From Acidobacteria bacterium 28-1 (GTDB lineage: Bacteria > Acidobacteriota > Blastocatellia > Pyrinomonadales > Pyrinomonadaceae), in NCBI GenBank assembly GCA_002050365.1, contig MWYZ01000085.1, positions 1 to 64,000 of the forward strand: DNA of 64,000 nucleotides, written 5' to 3'. The notes under the pieces were generated by a model. It saw only the letters and a program-made list of their open reading frames with translations. It did no database searches and was not told where the DNA came from. Both the position numbers and the translations under genes were made by a program. Position 1 is the stretch's first letter. Every line of letters starts with the position of its first letter. Positions 1 through 9,084 of this stretch are shown here, piece after piece.

Positions 1-34
1 AGACTAAAACTAATTGTTCTTTTATACTTTTCAT
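1..34 (-). CDS. 5' end of an unidentified gene leaving the window
   Basis: Reading leftwards from 34, ATG opens a frame for MKSIKEQLVLV that runs off the window edge. A good ribosome binding site (AAGGAGA, about 43-49) sits 8 nt upstream of the ATG, which is the main support. Eleven residues are too few to assign a family. The gene is divergent from the toxin gene at 174, so the 35-173 interval should hold both promoters. Confidence 0.45.
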   Translation of the reverse strand, partial: MKSIKEQLVLV

Positions 35-173
35 TGTGTAATCTCCTTCTTTTCGAGCAGGTTTTTTCTCAAAATCATTCTACTCATTTTTTGGAGATTA
101 CATAATTTTCTAATCAGGACTCAGGTTAAGTAAATTTAAGGCAAATGGCGACAACATCTAAGGGGTATATTTT

Positions 174-1866
174 ATGTCGAAAATAGGCAACTTTATTAAT
201 TTGGTTTTGAAGACGATAGACGATTCCGGTAGTAACTTTAAGTTGACCGGTTCTACCTCAAGTCAACTGAAATCTAACAGTCCGCTGGGCAATCAGCAGG
301 CAATTAACCACTTAACGACGCAGCTTCAGGACAACAAAAAGCCGAAGCCCGTTTCTGAAAATCAAACGCGCTATCCGGCTTACGAGCTGTCCTTGGTTCT
401 GTCGCCGGATAAAAAGGCGATTCCTTACGGCGCGCTGGAAATCTACGTCATCAAACACATCTTTAAGCAGCAAGGGATAAATATCAGCAATGGTGCGGCG
501 GAAGCGGTTGCCGAAAAAGCCAAACTTGATTTCACGCCGAAGTGGGACGCCGGTCAGCAAAAATATGTTTATAACGATAAGGACGGTTTGTATTACCGGG
601 ATTCGAGTTTCGGCAAAAACCAGCGATATGGTTCTGGCGGGAAAGAATAGAAACGCTAACGGCATTGAATTTAACGGCTACAAGTTTCCTATCAGCAGCG
701 ATTTACAGGCATCAATTTTAGCGAAAAAGGATTTCGCACTGGATGTAACAAAAAACGGCGGAAAGGCGTTTTTGGAGAAAAGTTTTAACGAACGCTTCGG
801 AATGACGCTGGATAAAGCGTTAGCCGACCTTCCCGCCGATATTCGGGAAAAACTCAAACAGATTGACGCGAAAACATTGCTCTCGGCAATGATGGTCGGC
901 GGCGTAGCGATTGTGGCATTGAAGAAATTGCCGAGCCGGGCAGTTGCCGTCCTCGCGGCGGGTTTGACGCTTAAAGATATTATTCAATACGGCGCGGAAG
1001 CCAACCACATCGCCGATAAAATCAAGGATTCCACCAAACCCGGTGATTTACCCGTCGAAGAACTAAAAGCCCTGATTACCAATGGCGGACTGGACATTTT
1101 GCTGGCAGGCGTCGGATACGCGGGTGTAAAACTCGCGCCGAAGTTTGCCAAGCTCGGCGACGACGCGCTGAAACTTACCGATGATGTTGCCAAGAAGTTC
1201 GATGATGCGTATCAAGCGACAAAAGGTAAAATTGCAGATTTAGCAAACAAGGTTGACGACGCTCTCTCGCCCGGAATGGTGACGACCGAAGGCATTACTA
1301 TAAAGCCCAGTCAAATTGATAAGTTGCAAAAACTAAGTCAGCCGAAGAAGATTGTAAGTGTAGACAGTAATGGAAAGCCGTCAGGCACGCGCTTCCGTGA
1401 TGATTATGATACTCATATTAAAGAACGAGAATTTACAAAGGCTTCACAAAAAACAGGTGTAAATGGAGCGCATAATTTGGACGAGTTGGAAAAATATGCA
1501 ATCAAATCCGGTGGGTTTCAAACTAAAGAAAGTATCAACGTAATCAGTAAAACACCACACCCAACGGTTAAGGATATTTACAAAGTTGAGTACCAAATGC
1601 CGAAGTTAGATGTGAAAGGTAAACCAACAGGTTTATGGCGGAATAAAACTGGGACAACTCCGTTTGAAAAAACTGTTTATGACCCTAAAGTAATTTCAGA
1701 TAAACAAATGTTGCAATGGGGACGCGAAGCCTTTGCTGATGCTGTAAAAAATGGTTTTAGTGGAAACTCAGGAAATAAATGAACAGGCACGGCATCTAAC
1801 GGACTCAAATTTGAAGGTTTTATTGACAAGCAGGGAACAATTACACCGATTCGAAAGGGTTTTTGA
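174..1866 (+). pseudogene. Broken polymorphic toxin with EndoU-like C-terminal nuclease domain
   Basis: Two frames encode one protein. Residues 1 to about 145 (174-650) have a polar N-terminus. The reading then continues in the +1 frame from about 610-650 (GIEFNGYKFP onward) through a long helical, hydrophobic middle to a C-terminal domain. That domain has GAHNLDELEKY, VISKTPHPTVKDIYKVEYQ and TVYDPKVISDKQMLQWG, a pattern known from EndoU/BECR-fold ribonuclease toxins of CDI and related systems (recalled from the family). A TGA at 1780-1782 stops the frame, but the same frame resumes as TGTASNGLKFEGFID and ends at 1866, matching the expected last strand. The gene therefore has a frameshift and a nonsense codon near the active domain. 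A start at 174 fits an AGGGG ribosome site 8 nt upstream. No immunity gene follows; argH converges from the right. Assembly error is possible for either lesion. Confidence 0.6.
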
Positions 1867-1928
1867 AATAAAACAAACGAAAAATGAATACAATTTGAAA
1901 AGCATTAATCCGTAAAATTTACCCGGCA

Positions 1929-3320
1929 TTACTTTTTCGTCAGATACAACTTGGCTTTTTGCAACGCTTTTTCAACTTGCTCAGGCGCAGTGCCACCGAT
2001 TACGTTTTTTGTTTTTAAAGTTTGCTGCAAAGACAAAGCGTCGTAAATATCAGCTTCGATTTTCGGCGAGTATTTTTGCATTTCGCTCAATCCCAAATCG
2101 TTTAACTCGACTCTAGTTTCAATCGCCCGTAAAACAATTTTTCCAGCAATTTCGTGTGCGCTGCGAAAAGGAATGTCTTTTTTTGACAAGTAATCGGCGA
2201 GTTCAGTGGCGTTCAGATAACCTTCGATGGCGGCGTTTTGCATTCTTTCTTCACGGACGCGCAAATTACGCAGAACCGTCGCCGTAATCTGCAGGCAATC
2301 GCGTGTCGTGTCACAAGCGTCGAAAACCGCTTCCTTGTCTTCCTGCATATCTTTGTTATAAGCCATCGGCAAACCTTTGAGCATTGTCAGCAAACCCATC
2401 AAATGTCCGAACACTCTGCCTGATTTTCCGCGCACCAATTCCATCGAATCGGGATTTTTCTTTTGCGGCATCAAACTCGAACCCGTCGCCACCGCATCGC
2501 TCAATTCAAAAAAGCCGAATTCAGTGGTTGCGTAAAGAATAATGTCTTCGGCGAGCCGCGAGAGATGCGTCATAATCAAGGACGCGGCGTGAACGAACTC
2601 GGCGGCAAAATCGCGGTCGCTGACCGCATCGAGGCTGTTTTCCGCGATTGCTTCAAAATCTAAATCACGCGCCACGGCTTCGCGGTCAATCGGATACGAA
2701 GTTCCGGCAAGCGCGGCGGCGCCGAGCGGCAAAACATTGACGCGCCCGCGAACCTCGAAGAGTCGCGCCGCATCGCGTTTGAGCATCTCGAAATAAGCCA
2801 GACACCAATGAGCCAGCAAAATCGGCTGCGCTCGCTGCAAATGTGTGTAACCGGGAAGGATTGCCGTTCGATAATTTTCCGCTAAATCAATCAATGATTT
2901 TTGCACGTTCTGCAAATCAATCGTCATTTCGTCAATCGCTTCACGCAACCATATTCGCAAAGCAGTCGCCACCTGGTCGTTGCGGCTGCGCCCGGTATGC
3001 AGTTTTCTTCCGACATCGCCGACGATTTTAACAAGCTGCGCCTCGATAAAAGAATGCACGTCTTCGGCAGTTGAATCTGCGAAAAAATCTTTGTCGTGCG
3101 CTGATTGCTTAAGCAATTTCTGCAATCCGTTTTGAATTTGCTTTGCTTCCTGCCCGGTTAAGACTTCAGCTTTCCGCAATCCTTCACAATGCGCCGCGCT
3201 GCCGCGGACGTCCGCCGCAAACAACCGGAAATCAAAGCCGAACGAACGGTTAAATTCCACGAATTTTACGTCCGTCTTGCCCGTAAATCTTCCGCCCCAC
3301 AAATTTTGTTCTTTTTTCAT
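1929..3320 (-). CDS. argH: Argininosuccinate lyase
   Basis: This cytosolic enzyme cleaves argininosuccinate to arginine and fumarate, the last step of arginine synthesis. The protein is 463 aa, the family's usual length. Diagnostic signatures are the N-terminal LWGGRFTGKTD and the fumarase/lyase superfamily signature GSSLMPQKKNPDSMELVRGK, which carries the catalytic loop; GRSRNDQVATALR is the second conserved block. I chose the ATG at 3320 (MKKEQNLWGGRF) rather than the longer frame from 3356, because family members begin just before LWGGRF and the extension would run through the shared operator region. It is divergent from argR-argG across a 99-bp intergenic region and ends against the decayed toxin gene. 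Confidence 0.95.
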   Translation of the reverse strand: MKKEQNLWGGRFTGKTDVKFVEFNRSFGFDFRLFAADVRGSAAHCEGLRKAEVLTGQEAKQIQNGLQKLLKQSAHDKDFFADSTAEDVHSFIEAQLVKIVGDVGRKLHTGRSRNDQVATALRIWLREAIDEMTIDLQNVQKSLIDLAENYRTAILPGYTHLQRAQPILLAHWCLAYFEMLKRDAARLFEVRGRVNVLPLGAAALAGTSYPIDREAVARDLDFEAIAENSLDAVSDRDFAAEFVHAASLIMTHLSRLAEDIILYATTEFGFFELSDAVATGSSLMPQKKNPDSMELVRGKSGRVFGHLMGLLTMLKGLPMAYNKDMQEDKEAVFDACDTTRDCLQITATVLRNLRVREERMQNAAIEGYLNATELADYLSKKDIPFRSAHEIAGKIVLRAIETRVELNDLGLSEMQKYSPKIEADIYDALSLQQTLKTKNVIGGTAPEQVEKALQKAKLYLTKK

Positions 3321-3419
3321 TTGACAAATGACAACCTTAATTCTAATTTTATTCATCTATGCAATAGATATGCAAACTCATTGCATAAAATTAATATAAA
3401 ACTGCATTGCAAAGCAAAT
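3321..3419. promoter_or_regulatory. Divergent argH / argR-argG promoter with candidate ARG boxes
   Basis: This AT-rich 99-bp spacer contains four ATGCAA/TTGCAT half-sites: ATGCAAT (3359), ATGCAAA (3370), ATTGCAT (3380) and GCATTGCA (3404). ArgR-family repressors bind pairs of imperfect 18-bp palindromes whose half-sites resemble TGAAT/ATTCA or TGCAT/ATGCA, usually overlapping promoters. The position between argH and argR suggests one operator controlling both directions, with ArgR regulating itself. Seen: the repeated half-sites. Inferred: ArgR binding. Confidence 0.5.
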
Positions 3420-3836
3420 ATGTTGAAGGAAAAAAGACAGCAGACAATTCTCGATTTGATTCGTGCGAGGAATATGGAAACACAGGACGAATTAACCGAA
3501 AGTCTTTCTAAAAAAGGATTTTCGGCAACGCAGTCAAGCGTTTCGCGCGATTTGGACGAACTCGGAATTATCAAAATCAATGGGCATTATTCGCTGCCGC
3601 AAACGCAAACAAAACAGGATTTCGGCTTATTCAATTTGGAAGCCGCCGGAGAGAATTTGATTGTCGCAAGTTGCGGCAGCGGTTTGGCATCGGCAGTCTG
3701 CGTCCGCCTTGACGGTGCAAAAATCAATGAAATCATCGGCACAGTCGCTGGTGACGACACAATTTTTATCGCCGTCAAAGACAGAAAATCGCAAAAAGCG
3801 GCAATGAAAAAAATCTGGGAAATGTTTGAAAAGTAA
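3420..3836 (+). CDS. argR: Arginine repressor ArgR
   Basis: This is an arginine-responsive DNA-binding hexameric regulator of 138 aa (family about 150). The N-terminal winged helix reads [27 protein letters not shown] with the recognition segment [17 protein letters not shown], a hallmark of ArgR/AhrC. The C-terminal oligomerisation and arginine-binding domain contains [14 protein letters not shown] and [17 protein letters not shown], which includes the conserved GT.AGDDT motif. I used the ATG at 3420; the longer frame from 3189 overlaps argH and lacks homology. Its stop overlaps the argG start (TAATG), so it is translationally coupled to argG. Confidence 0.9.
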   Translation: MLKEKRQQTILDLIRARNMETQDELTESLSKKGFSATQSSVSRDLDELGIIKINGHYSLPQTQTKQDFGLFNLEAAGENLIVASCGSGLASAVCVRLDGAKINEIIGTVAGDDTIFIAVKDRKSQKAAMKKIWEMFEK

Positions 3837-5035
3837 TGGAAAAGAAAATCAACAAAGTAGTTTTGGCATATTCGGGCGGACTCGACACATCCGCGATGCT
3901 GTTGTGGATAAAAGAGAACTACGGCGCGGAAGTCGTTTGTTTTTGCGCCGATGTCGGTCAAGGTGAAGAACTCGACGGTTTGGAAGAGAAGGCTTTGAAA
4001 ACAGGCGCGTCAAAACTTTACGTTGAAGATTTGCGCGAGGAATTTGTTAAAGAATTCGTTTGGACGGCGGTTAAGGCAAACGCTTTGTATGAAGGCGTTT
4101 ATTTGCTCGGAACAAGTTTAGCGCGTCCCGTGATTGCAAAGAAACAGATTGAAATTGCTCAAAAGGAAGGTGCAGATGCAGTTGCTCACGGCGCGACGGG
4201 CAAAGGAAATGACCAGGTTCGTTTTGAACTGACTTATTACGCCTTGCAGCCCGACATCAAAGTCGTCGCACCCTGGCGGCATTGGGACTTTAAAGGTCGC
4301 GCTGATTTGATGGCGTATTGCGTCCAACACGGCATCAACGTCACGGCAACCGCCGAAAAGCCGTATTCGACAGACAGAAATCTAATGCACATTTCCTACG
4401 AAGGCGGAATTTTGGAAGACCCTTGGGCTGCGCCGCCGGAAGATATTTTTCTGCTCACGAAATCGCCCGAAACGGCTTCGGACACGGCGCAAGAAATAGT
4501 TTTGACGTTTGAAAAAGGTGAGCCGCTGGCGATTGACGGCGAAAAATACGGCGCAGTTGATATGCTTACCAAACTCAATTTTATCGGAGGCTGTCACGGC
4601 ATCGGGCGCGTTGATTTGGTCGAAAATCGCTTTGTCGGAATGAAATCGCGCGGAGTTTATGAAACGCCCGGCGTAACGATTTTGCAGGCGGCGCACCGTG
4701 CGCTCGAATCAATCACGATGGACAGGGAAGTGATGCGTCTGCGCGATTCGCTCAGCGTAAAATTTGCCGAATCGGTTTATTACGGCTTCTGGTTCGCGCC
4801 GGAATTCGAGATTTTGCGTTCGATGATTGAACAGACGCAGGAAACGGTTTCGGGCGAAGTTCGCCTTAAATTATACAAAGGTAGCGTCACGATTTTGGGC
4901 AGACGCTCACCGAATTCGCTTTACAAAGAACGAGTTGTAACTTTTGAAGACGACGCAGGCGCGTATAACCAACTCGACGCGGAAGGATTTATTAAGTTAC
5001 AGGCGTTGCGTTTGAGATTAAGAAAGATGGATTAA
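3836..5035 (+). CDS. argG: Argininosuccinate synthase
   Basis: This enzyme condenses citrulline and aspartate with ATP to argininosuccinate. It is 399 aa, full length. The ATP-binding PP-loop [20 protein letters not shown] is at the N-terminus; [18 protein letters not shown] and the citrulline/aspartate-binding segments [15 protein letters not shown] and GRRSPNSLY follow. It is coupled to argR by a one-base overlap of stop and start, and its product feeds the divergent argH. Regulation is presumably by ArgR through the 3321-3419 region. No defect seen. Confidence 0.96.
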   Translation: MEKKINKVVLAYSGGLDTSAMLLWIKENYGAEVVCFCADVGQGEELDGLEEKALKTGASKLYVEDLREEFVKEFVWTAVKANALYEGVYLLGTSLARPVIAKKQIEIAQKEGADAVAHGATGKGNDQVRFELTYYALQPDIKVVAPWRHWDFKGRADLMAYCVQHGINVTATAEKPYSTDRNLMHISYEGGILEDPWAAPPEDIFLLTKSPETASDTAQEIVLTFEKGEPLAIDGEKYGAVDMLTKLNFIGGCHGIGRVDLVENRFVGMKSRGVYETPGVTILQAAHRALESITMDREVMRLRDSLSVKFAESVYYGFWFAPEFEILRSMIEQTQETVSGEVRLKLYKGSVTILGRRSPNSLYKERVVTFEDDAGAYNQLDAEGFIKLQALRLRLRKMD

Positions 5036-5066
5036 CGGAACGCCGGCATCTTGCCGGCAATGAGCG
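5036..5066. repeat. Short palindromic repeat (GCCGGCATCTTGCCGGC type)
   Basis: Directly after the argG stop, CGGAACGCCGGCATC is followed by TTGCCGGCAATG, a small hairpin (core 5042-5058). A related unit, GGAACGCCAGCATC with GATGCTGGCGTTCC, sits at 26191-26284, so this is a dispersed family member or half-element. It may act as an argG terminator-like hairpin, but there is no T-run. Confidence 0.5.
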
Positions 5067-5111
5067 TGATAACGCGAAAAAGCCGTTAGAATTCCAGTTT
5101 CGGAAAATTAA

Positions 5112-5537
5112 ACTTTTCTACGTTGCTACGGCGACGTTTCTTCGACGGTTGATGCCGGAAATCTCGCTCTCGTGGCGAAAGCGGTTTTGAATAAATTGAA
5201 TAAAAGCGAGCCGGATTTAATCATCGTCGAACTCGGCGACGGCATTGTTGGCGGCTACGCGGTTGATTCGATTTTGCAGGATTCCGACATCAAACAGGCG
5301 ACCGCCGCCTTTGTCTTTTGCGCTTCGGATTACGTCGGCGTTATCGGCGGCATCGAAGTTTTGCGCCGCTTGGGAATTGAAATTGACGTTATCGCCGGTT
5401 CGGTAACGGATTCGCAAATGGGCGAAGATTTTGTGCAGAAAGAATTTGGAATCAACGCGGGAAATGCGCGGCGCGACGGTTTGCGATTATTTGAATTGAT
5501 AAAATTTGCGAAGCGAAATGAATTGGCGTTTGTTTAG
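5112..5537 (+). pseudogene. 5'-truncated conserved hypothetical gene
   Basis: The frame opens at 5112 after a TAA and reads coherently upstream of any start codon (GDVSSTVDAGNLALVAKAVLNKL), then continues DLIIVELGDGIVGGYAV to a stop at 5537. A GTG at 5172 could start a 121-aa product, but the plausible protein sequence before it suggests the remnant C-terminal part of a longer gene whose 5' part was lost next to the 5036-5066 palindrome. DLIIVELGDGIVGG resembles the acidic, glycine-rich strand-turn of P-loop/DUF1611-like proteins; this is weak. I do not assign a function. Confidence 0.5.
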
Positions 5538-5569
5538 AGTTTTCTAGATATTGAAAATTCTTGTTTTGT

Positions 5570-5778
5570 CGCTGAAAGTGACGAATTCAATAGCGTCGGG
5601 TAAAGCCTCAGCGACACCCGACGGCAGCAATGAGAAAATTGTCCGACGCTGAAAGTGTCGAATTAGTCACGTTTATTATTGCTCACTTTCAGCGAGCGAA
5701 CCGTTTTTTTTGCTAACGTCGGGTGTCGCTCATTATCATTCGCTTTACCCGACGCTATTGAATTTATCGCTTTCAGCG
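5570..5778. repeat. Long nested inverted repeat (about 209 bp)
   Basis: The left arm segments CGCTGAAAGTG (5570), AATTCAATAGCGTCGGG to TAAAGC (5584-5606) and AGCGACACCCGACG (5610) are matched in reverse order by CGTCGGGTGTCGCT (5716), GCTTTACCCGACGCTATTG (5742) and CGCTTTCAGCG (5768). A second pair of CGCTGAAAGTG/CTTTCAGCG units lies in the loop (5645-5696). The element could form a large cruciform or RNA hairpin. It has no coding capacity and resembles a non-autonomous palindromic element. It lies between the truncated gene and the VOC gene. Confidence 0.75.
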
Positions 5779-5814
5779 AATCGAACAAAAATTAGCTGAA
5801 TTTTTCATAAATTT

Positions 5815-6210
5815 ATGAAACAAAGCATCGCGCACATCGCTTCAGTCGTTGCGGATTACGACGAAGCCATTAAGTTTTATACTGAAAAGCTGGATTTCAC
5901 TCTACTTGACGACACGCCGCAGTTTGAAACGAAACGCTGGGTTTTAGTCGCACCAAAAGGCGCGGAAGAATGTTCTCTGCTGCTAGCAAAAGCCGTCGGC
6001 GACGAACAAACAAGTCGTATCGGCAATCAAACGGGCGGGCGAGTTTTTCTGTTTCTAAGGACCGACGATTTTTGGCGCGATTACGAAAACATAAGGGCAA
6101 AAGGCGTGAATTTCGTCAGAGAACCGAAAACGGGAGATTACGGAACGGTTGCCGTTTTTGAAGATTTATACGGCAATCTTTGGGATTTGGTTGAGTTCAA
6201 AGATACATAG
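5815..6210 (+). CDS. VOC-family (glyoxalase/bleomycin-resistance) protein
   Basis: This 131-aa protein has the paired beta-alpha-beta-beta-beta modules of the vicinal oxygen chelate fold: IAHIASVVADYDEAIKFYTEKLDFTLLDD at the N-terminus and GTVAVFEDLYGNLWDLVEF at the C-terminus. The metal-ligand positions His6 or nearby and the terminal Glu in LVEF are recognisable. The substrate is unknown: such proteins include glyoxalases, dioxygenases and antibiotic-binding proteins. It is the first gene after the long inverted repeat and runs co-directionally towards argC, probably sharing transcription with the next gene (17-bp gap). Confidence 0.85.
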   Translation: MKQSIAHIASVVADYDEAIKFYTEKLDFTLLDDTPQFETKRWVLVAPKGAEECSLLLAKAVGDEQTSRIGNQTGGRVFLFLRTDDFWRDYENIRAKGVNFVREPKTGDYGTVAVFEDLYGNLWDLVEFKDT

Positions 6211-6227
6211 AGTAAATTTTTTTGAAA

Positions 6228-6668
6228 ATGTTTAATCTGAAATTTATTTCCAATAAAAAATTTTCACCTGAGCGAAATGAAGAAGTTGCGCTCGGAGAAA
6301 TTAGCTTGGGAAATTTTACAGAAAATTTCGAGTCTTCACTTTCGTTTTGGAGAATTGAAGATTACGAAAAGCAATGGATTGAAGCCGCGAAAAGAATTAT
6401 TGAGTTTGAACAAACTGCTTTTATAACAGATTTGGACAATCCGAAAACTTCAAATTTTATTACTTGGTGGAAAGCGTGGAAGATTGAAGAAGAAATTTTT
6501 GTGCAAAATCAGCTTTTGTTTTTGAATCAATTTCCAGATTTGTTTGACATAAAAAATCCGTATAAATTTATCGGAAATAGAACAACCAAAACGGAAGACA
6601 GTGAACAAATTTCCGAATGGAAAATTTCGTTAGAAGATATTGAAAATTTTCTAAAAGCTAATGAATAA
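6228..6668 (+). CDS. Hypothetical protein, possibly an orphan immunity protein
   Basis: A 146-aa soluble, acidic, tryptophan-rich protein (FNLKFIS, SLSFWRIEDYEKQWIEAAKRII, NFITWWKAWKIEEEIF). The block order recalls a family I remember as annotated CDI immunity-like proteins, but I cannot verify this here. I prefer the ATG at 6228 over the TTG at 6222. The 3' end overlaps the argC start by 8 bp, so the two may be co-translated. If it is an immunity protein, it is an orphan with no toxin beside it. Confidence 0.55.
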   Translation: MFNLKFISNKKFSPERNEEVALGEISLGNFTENFESSLSFWRIEDYEKQWIEAAKRIIEFEQTAFITDLDNPKTSNFITWWKAWKIEEEIFVQNQLLFLNQFPDLFDIKNPYKFIGNRTTKTEDSEQISEWKISLEDIENFLKANE

Positions 6669-7698
6669 CAAAATAAAAATTGCAATCTTCGGCGGTTCGG
6701 GTTACGGCGGAAGCGAGCTTTTGCGGATTCTGCTGTTTCACCCCAACGCGGAAATCGTGCTTGTAACGGCGAACGAACACGCGGGCAAAGCCATCGGCGA
6801 AGTTCATAAAAATTTGTCGGGCTTGACCGATTTGAGATTCGAGAAATCGCCCGAAGATTTGTCCGCGCTCGAAAAAACGGATGTCGCGTTTTTCGCTCTG
6901 CCGCACGGACAGGCGTTGAAACTCGTGCCACAGTTGCCGGATAGCGTCAAGGTCGTTGACCTTTCGGGCGATTTCAGAATCAATGACGCGGAAGTTTTCC
7001 AAAAATTTTACAGGCTCGAATACACGGCGACGGATTTGCAGACGAAATTTGTCTATGGCTTGACCGAAACGAACCGCGAAGCGATAAAACAGGCGCAATA
7101 CATCGCCAATCCGGGCTGTTTTGCGACGGCGACTTTGCTCGCGCTTGCGCCGATGGTTAAAAGCGGACTGCTCGCGGGGAAAATTATTGTTGACGCGAAA
7201 ACAGGTTCGAGCGGTTCGGGCGCGAAAGCGGCGGCGAACACGCATCACCCGCAGCGAATGAATTCGTTTTACGCTTACAAACCTTTCGCGCATCAGCACG
7301 TTCCCGAAATCGAACAGCATTTGCGCGAAGTCGGCGAATTCGCTAATGATTTTGTTTTTATGACGCACAGTTTGCCGGTTTCGCGCGGTATTTTCGCGTC
7401 GTGTTATTTGGAGACGACGGTTAATTTGACCGGCGAAGATTTGAAAAATCTTTACGAACTTTTCTATAAAGATTCATTTTTCGTGCGCGTTGTTGACGGT
7501 TCGCCGGACATCAACTGGGTGAAAACGACAAATTTTTGCGACATCGCCGCGCATTCAAACGCAAACAAACAAATCGTCATTTTTTCGGCGATTGATAATC
7601 TGGTCAAAGGCGCGGCGGGGCAAGCCGTGCAGAATATGAATTTGATGTTTGGATTGGATGAAAAAATAGGTTTGATTTTTAGCGGAAGTAATCCGTGA
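6661..7698 (+). CDS. argC: N-acetyl (or N-acyl)-gamma-glutamyl-phosphate reductase
   Basis: NADPH-dependent reduction of acylglutamyl phosphate to the semialdehyde, third step of arginine synthesis. It is 345 aa. The Rossmann motif IFGGSGYGGSELLRIL is at residues 9-24. The catalytic cysteine is Cys153 in IANPGCFATATLLAL. The later segment FAHQHVPEIEQHL carries the conserved histidine region. The start at 6661 overlaps the preceding gene by 8 bp. It is separated from argD by a hairpin-type spacer. Because the carbamoyltransferase in this cluster looks succinyl-specific, the real substrate may be the N-succinyl form. Confidence 0.95.
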   Translation: MNNKIKIAIFGGSGYGGSELLRILLFHPNAEIVLVTANEHAGKAIGEVHKNLSGLTDLRFEKSPEDLSALEKTDVAFFALPHGQALKLVPQLPDSVKVVDLSGDFRINDAEVFQKFYRLEYTATDLQTKFVYGLTETNREAIKQAQYIANPGCFATATLLALAPMVKSGLLAGKIIVDAKTGSSGSGAKAAANTHHPQRMNSFYAYKPFAHQHVPEIEQHLREVGEFANDFVFMTHSLPVSRGIFASCYLETTVNLTGEDLKNLYELFYKDSFFVRVVDGSPDINWVKTTNFCDIAAHSNANKQIVIFSAIDNLVKGAAGQAVQNMNLMFGLDEKIGLIFSGSNP

Positions 7699-7701
7699 AT
7701 T

Positions 7702-7871
7702 AGCCACGAACAAACACAAAAAGGCGCGAAAGAAGAATTATGGAACCACAGATGGACACAGATAAACACAGATTTTTTGATTAAAAACCTAATTTTATCT
7801 TTCTTTATCTGTGTCTATCTGTATCTGTCTATGGTTAACTATTTTTTCGTTTTTTCGTGATTGTTCGTGGC
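7702..7871. repeat. Intergenic hairpin with CACAGATA-type tandem repeats
   Basis: GCCACGAACAA at 7702 pairs with TTGTTCGTGGC at 7861-7871. Inside, ACCACAGATGGACACAGATA and ACACAG pair with the complementary run CTGTGTCTATCTGTATCTG near 7808-7838. Each arm is built from degenerate 7-8 bp units (CACAGAT). The right end abuts the argD start region. Confidence 0.75.
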
Positions 7872-7881
7872 AAAAACTCTT

Positions 7882-9084
7882 ATGAATTTTACTGAAATCG
7901 AAAAACTGGAGGAAACTTTTCAGCTTGCGACTTACGCGAAAATGAACATCGCGGTCGAGTGCGGCGAAGGCGCGTGGGTTTGGACGAGCGAAGGCGAAAA
8001 ATACCTCGATTTATACGGCGGGCACGCGGTTTGTGCGACCGGGCACGCGCATCCCCACGTCGTCGAAGCGTTGAAATCGCAAGCGGAAAAAGTTTTGTTT
8101 TATTCAAATTTAGTTTATTCAGAAGTTCGCGCTCGCGCCGCTGAAAAACTTGTTTCGGTTGCGCCGGAAAATCTGACGAAAGCGTTTTTCTGTAATTCGG
8201 GAACTGAAGCGAACGAGAACGCGATGCGAATGGCGCGAATGGCGACGAAGCACGAGAAAATCATTACATTTTCAGGCGGTTTTCACGGGCGCACGGCGGA
8301 CGCAATTTCCGCGACATTCTTGGGAAAATACCGCGAAATTGGACGACCGAACGTGCCGCATCACGTTTGCGCTGAATTCGGAAACATCGAAAGCGTTCGC
8401 GCAGTTGCTGATTCCGAGACGGCAGCGATTATGCTTGAGCCGATTCAATCAATGGCTGGTGTCGTCGAAGCCAAACCCGAATTTTTCCGAGAATTGCGTG
8501 AAGTTTGCGACGAACACGGAATAGTTTTGATTTTCGACGAAGTGCAAACCGGAATCGGACGCACGGGAGATTGGTTTTTCAGCGGTTCGGAGTTTGCCGA
8601 TTCGGTCAAAGCTGACATTATAACTCTGGCAAAATCGCTCGGCAGCGGCGTTCCGGTCGGCGCGTGTTTGGTCAATGAAAAAGTTTCCGCGAAAATCAAA
8701 ATTAACGATTTAGGCACGACTTTCGGCGGCGGAATGTTGGCAATGGCGGCGGTTTTGGCGACGCTCGAAGCAATTGAACAGGACGGTATGATTGAAAACG
8801 CCGAAGCGGTCGAAAATTATTTGCGAGAGCAGTTAAAGGAAATTCCGAATGTTGCCCGATTACGCGGTAAAGGCTGTTTGCTGGGCATCGAATTTGACGA
8901 ACCTTGTGCGCCGATTCACGAGACGTTGTTCGAAAATAAAATCATCACGGGAACTTCGAGCAATCCGAGTGTTTTGCGCCTGCTGCCGCCGTTATGTGTG
9001 AAAAAAGAGGAAATAGATTTGTTGATTGAAATCCTAGCAAAGAATTACCCACAGAGTTCACAGAGAACACAAAGAGTTTTTTAA
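7882..9084 (+). CDS. argD: Acetylornithine (acylornithine) aminotransferase
   Basis: This PLP enzyme transfers the amino group from glutamate to acylglutamate semialdehyde, giving acylornithine. It is 400 aa, a class-III aminotransferase. Conserved features are the GGHAVCATGHAHP N-terminal block, the cofactor-phosphate loop NSGTEANENAMRMAR, Asp219 in LIFDEVQTGIGRTG (pyridine-nitrogen contact) and Lys251 in ITLAKSLGSGVPVGA (Schiff base). I used the ATG at 7882; a TTG at 7861 lies inside the upstream repeat arm and adds seven residues not typical of the family. It may also act in lysine synthesis (DapC activity), which is common for ArgD. Confidence 0.94.
   Translation: MNFTEIEKLEETFQLATYAKMNIAVECGEGAWVWTSEGEKYLDLYGGHAVCATGHAHPHVVEALKSQAEKVLFYSNLVYSEVRARAAEKLVSVAPENLTKAFFCNSGTEANENAMRMARMATKHEKIITFSGGFHGRTADAISATFLGKYREIGRPNVPHHVCAEFGNIESVRAVADSETAAIMLEPIQSMAGVVEAKPEFFRELREVCDEHGIVLIFDEVQTGIGRTGDWFFSGSEFADSVKADIITLAKSLGSGVPVGACLVNEKVSAKIKINDLGTTFGGGMLAMAAVLATLEAIEQDGMIENAEAVENYLREQLKEIPNVARLRGKGCLLGIEFDEPCAPIHETLFENKIITGTSSNPSVLRLLPPLCVKKEEIDLLIEILAKNYPQSSQRTQRVF

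Noticed and set aside
1780..1782. TGA as a selenocysteine codon in the EndoU-like gene
   Set aside because: No hairpin like a bacterial SECIS directly after it, no known selenoprotein in the family, and a frameshift upstream makes decay more likely.
6658..7368. 236-codon minus-strand open frame opposite argC
   Set aside because: Arg/Phe-rich composition, no homology, entirely antisense to a recognised argC; a codon-bias shadow.
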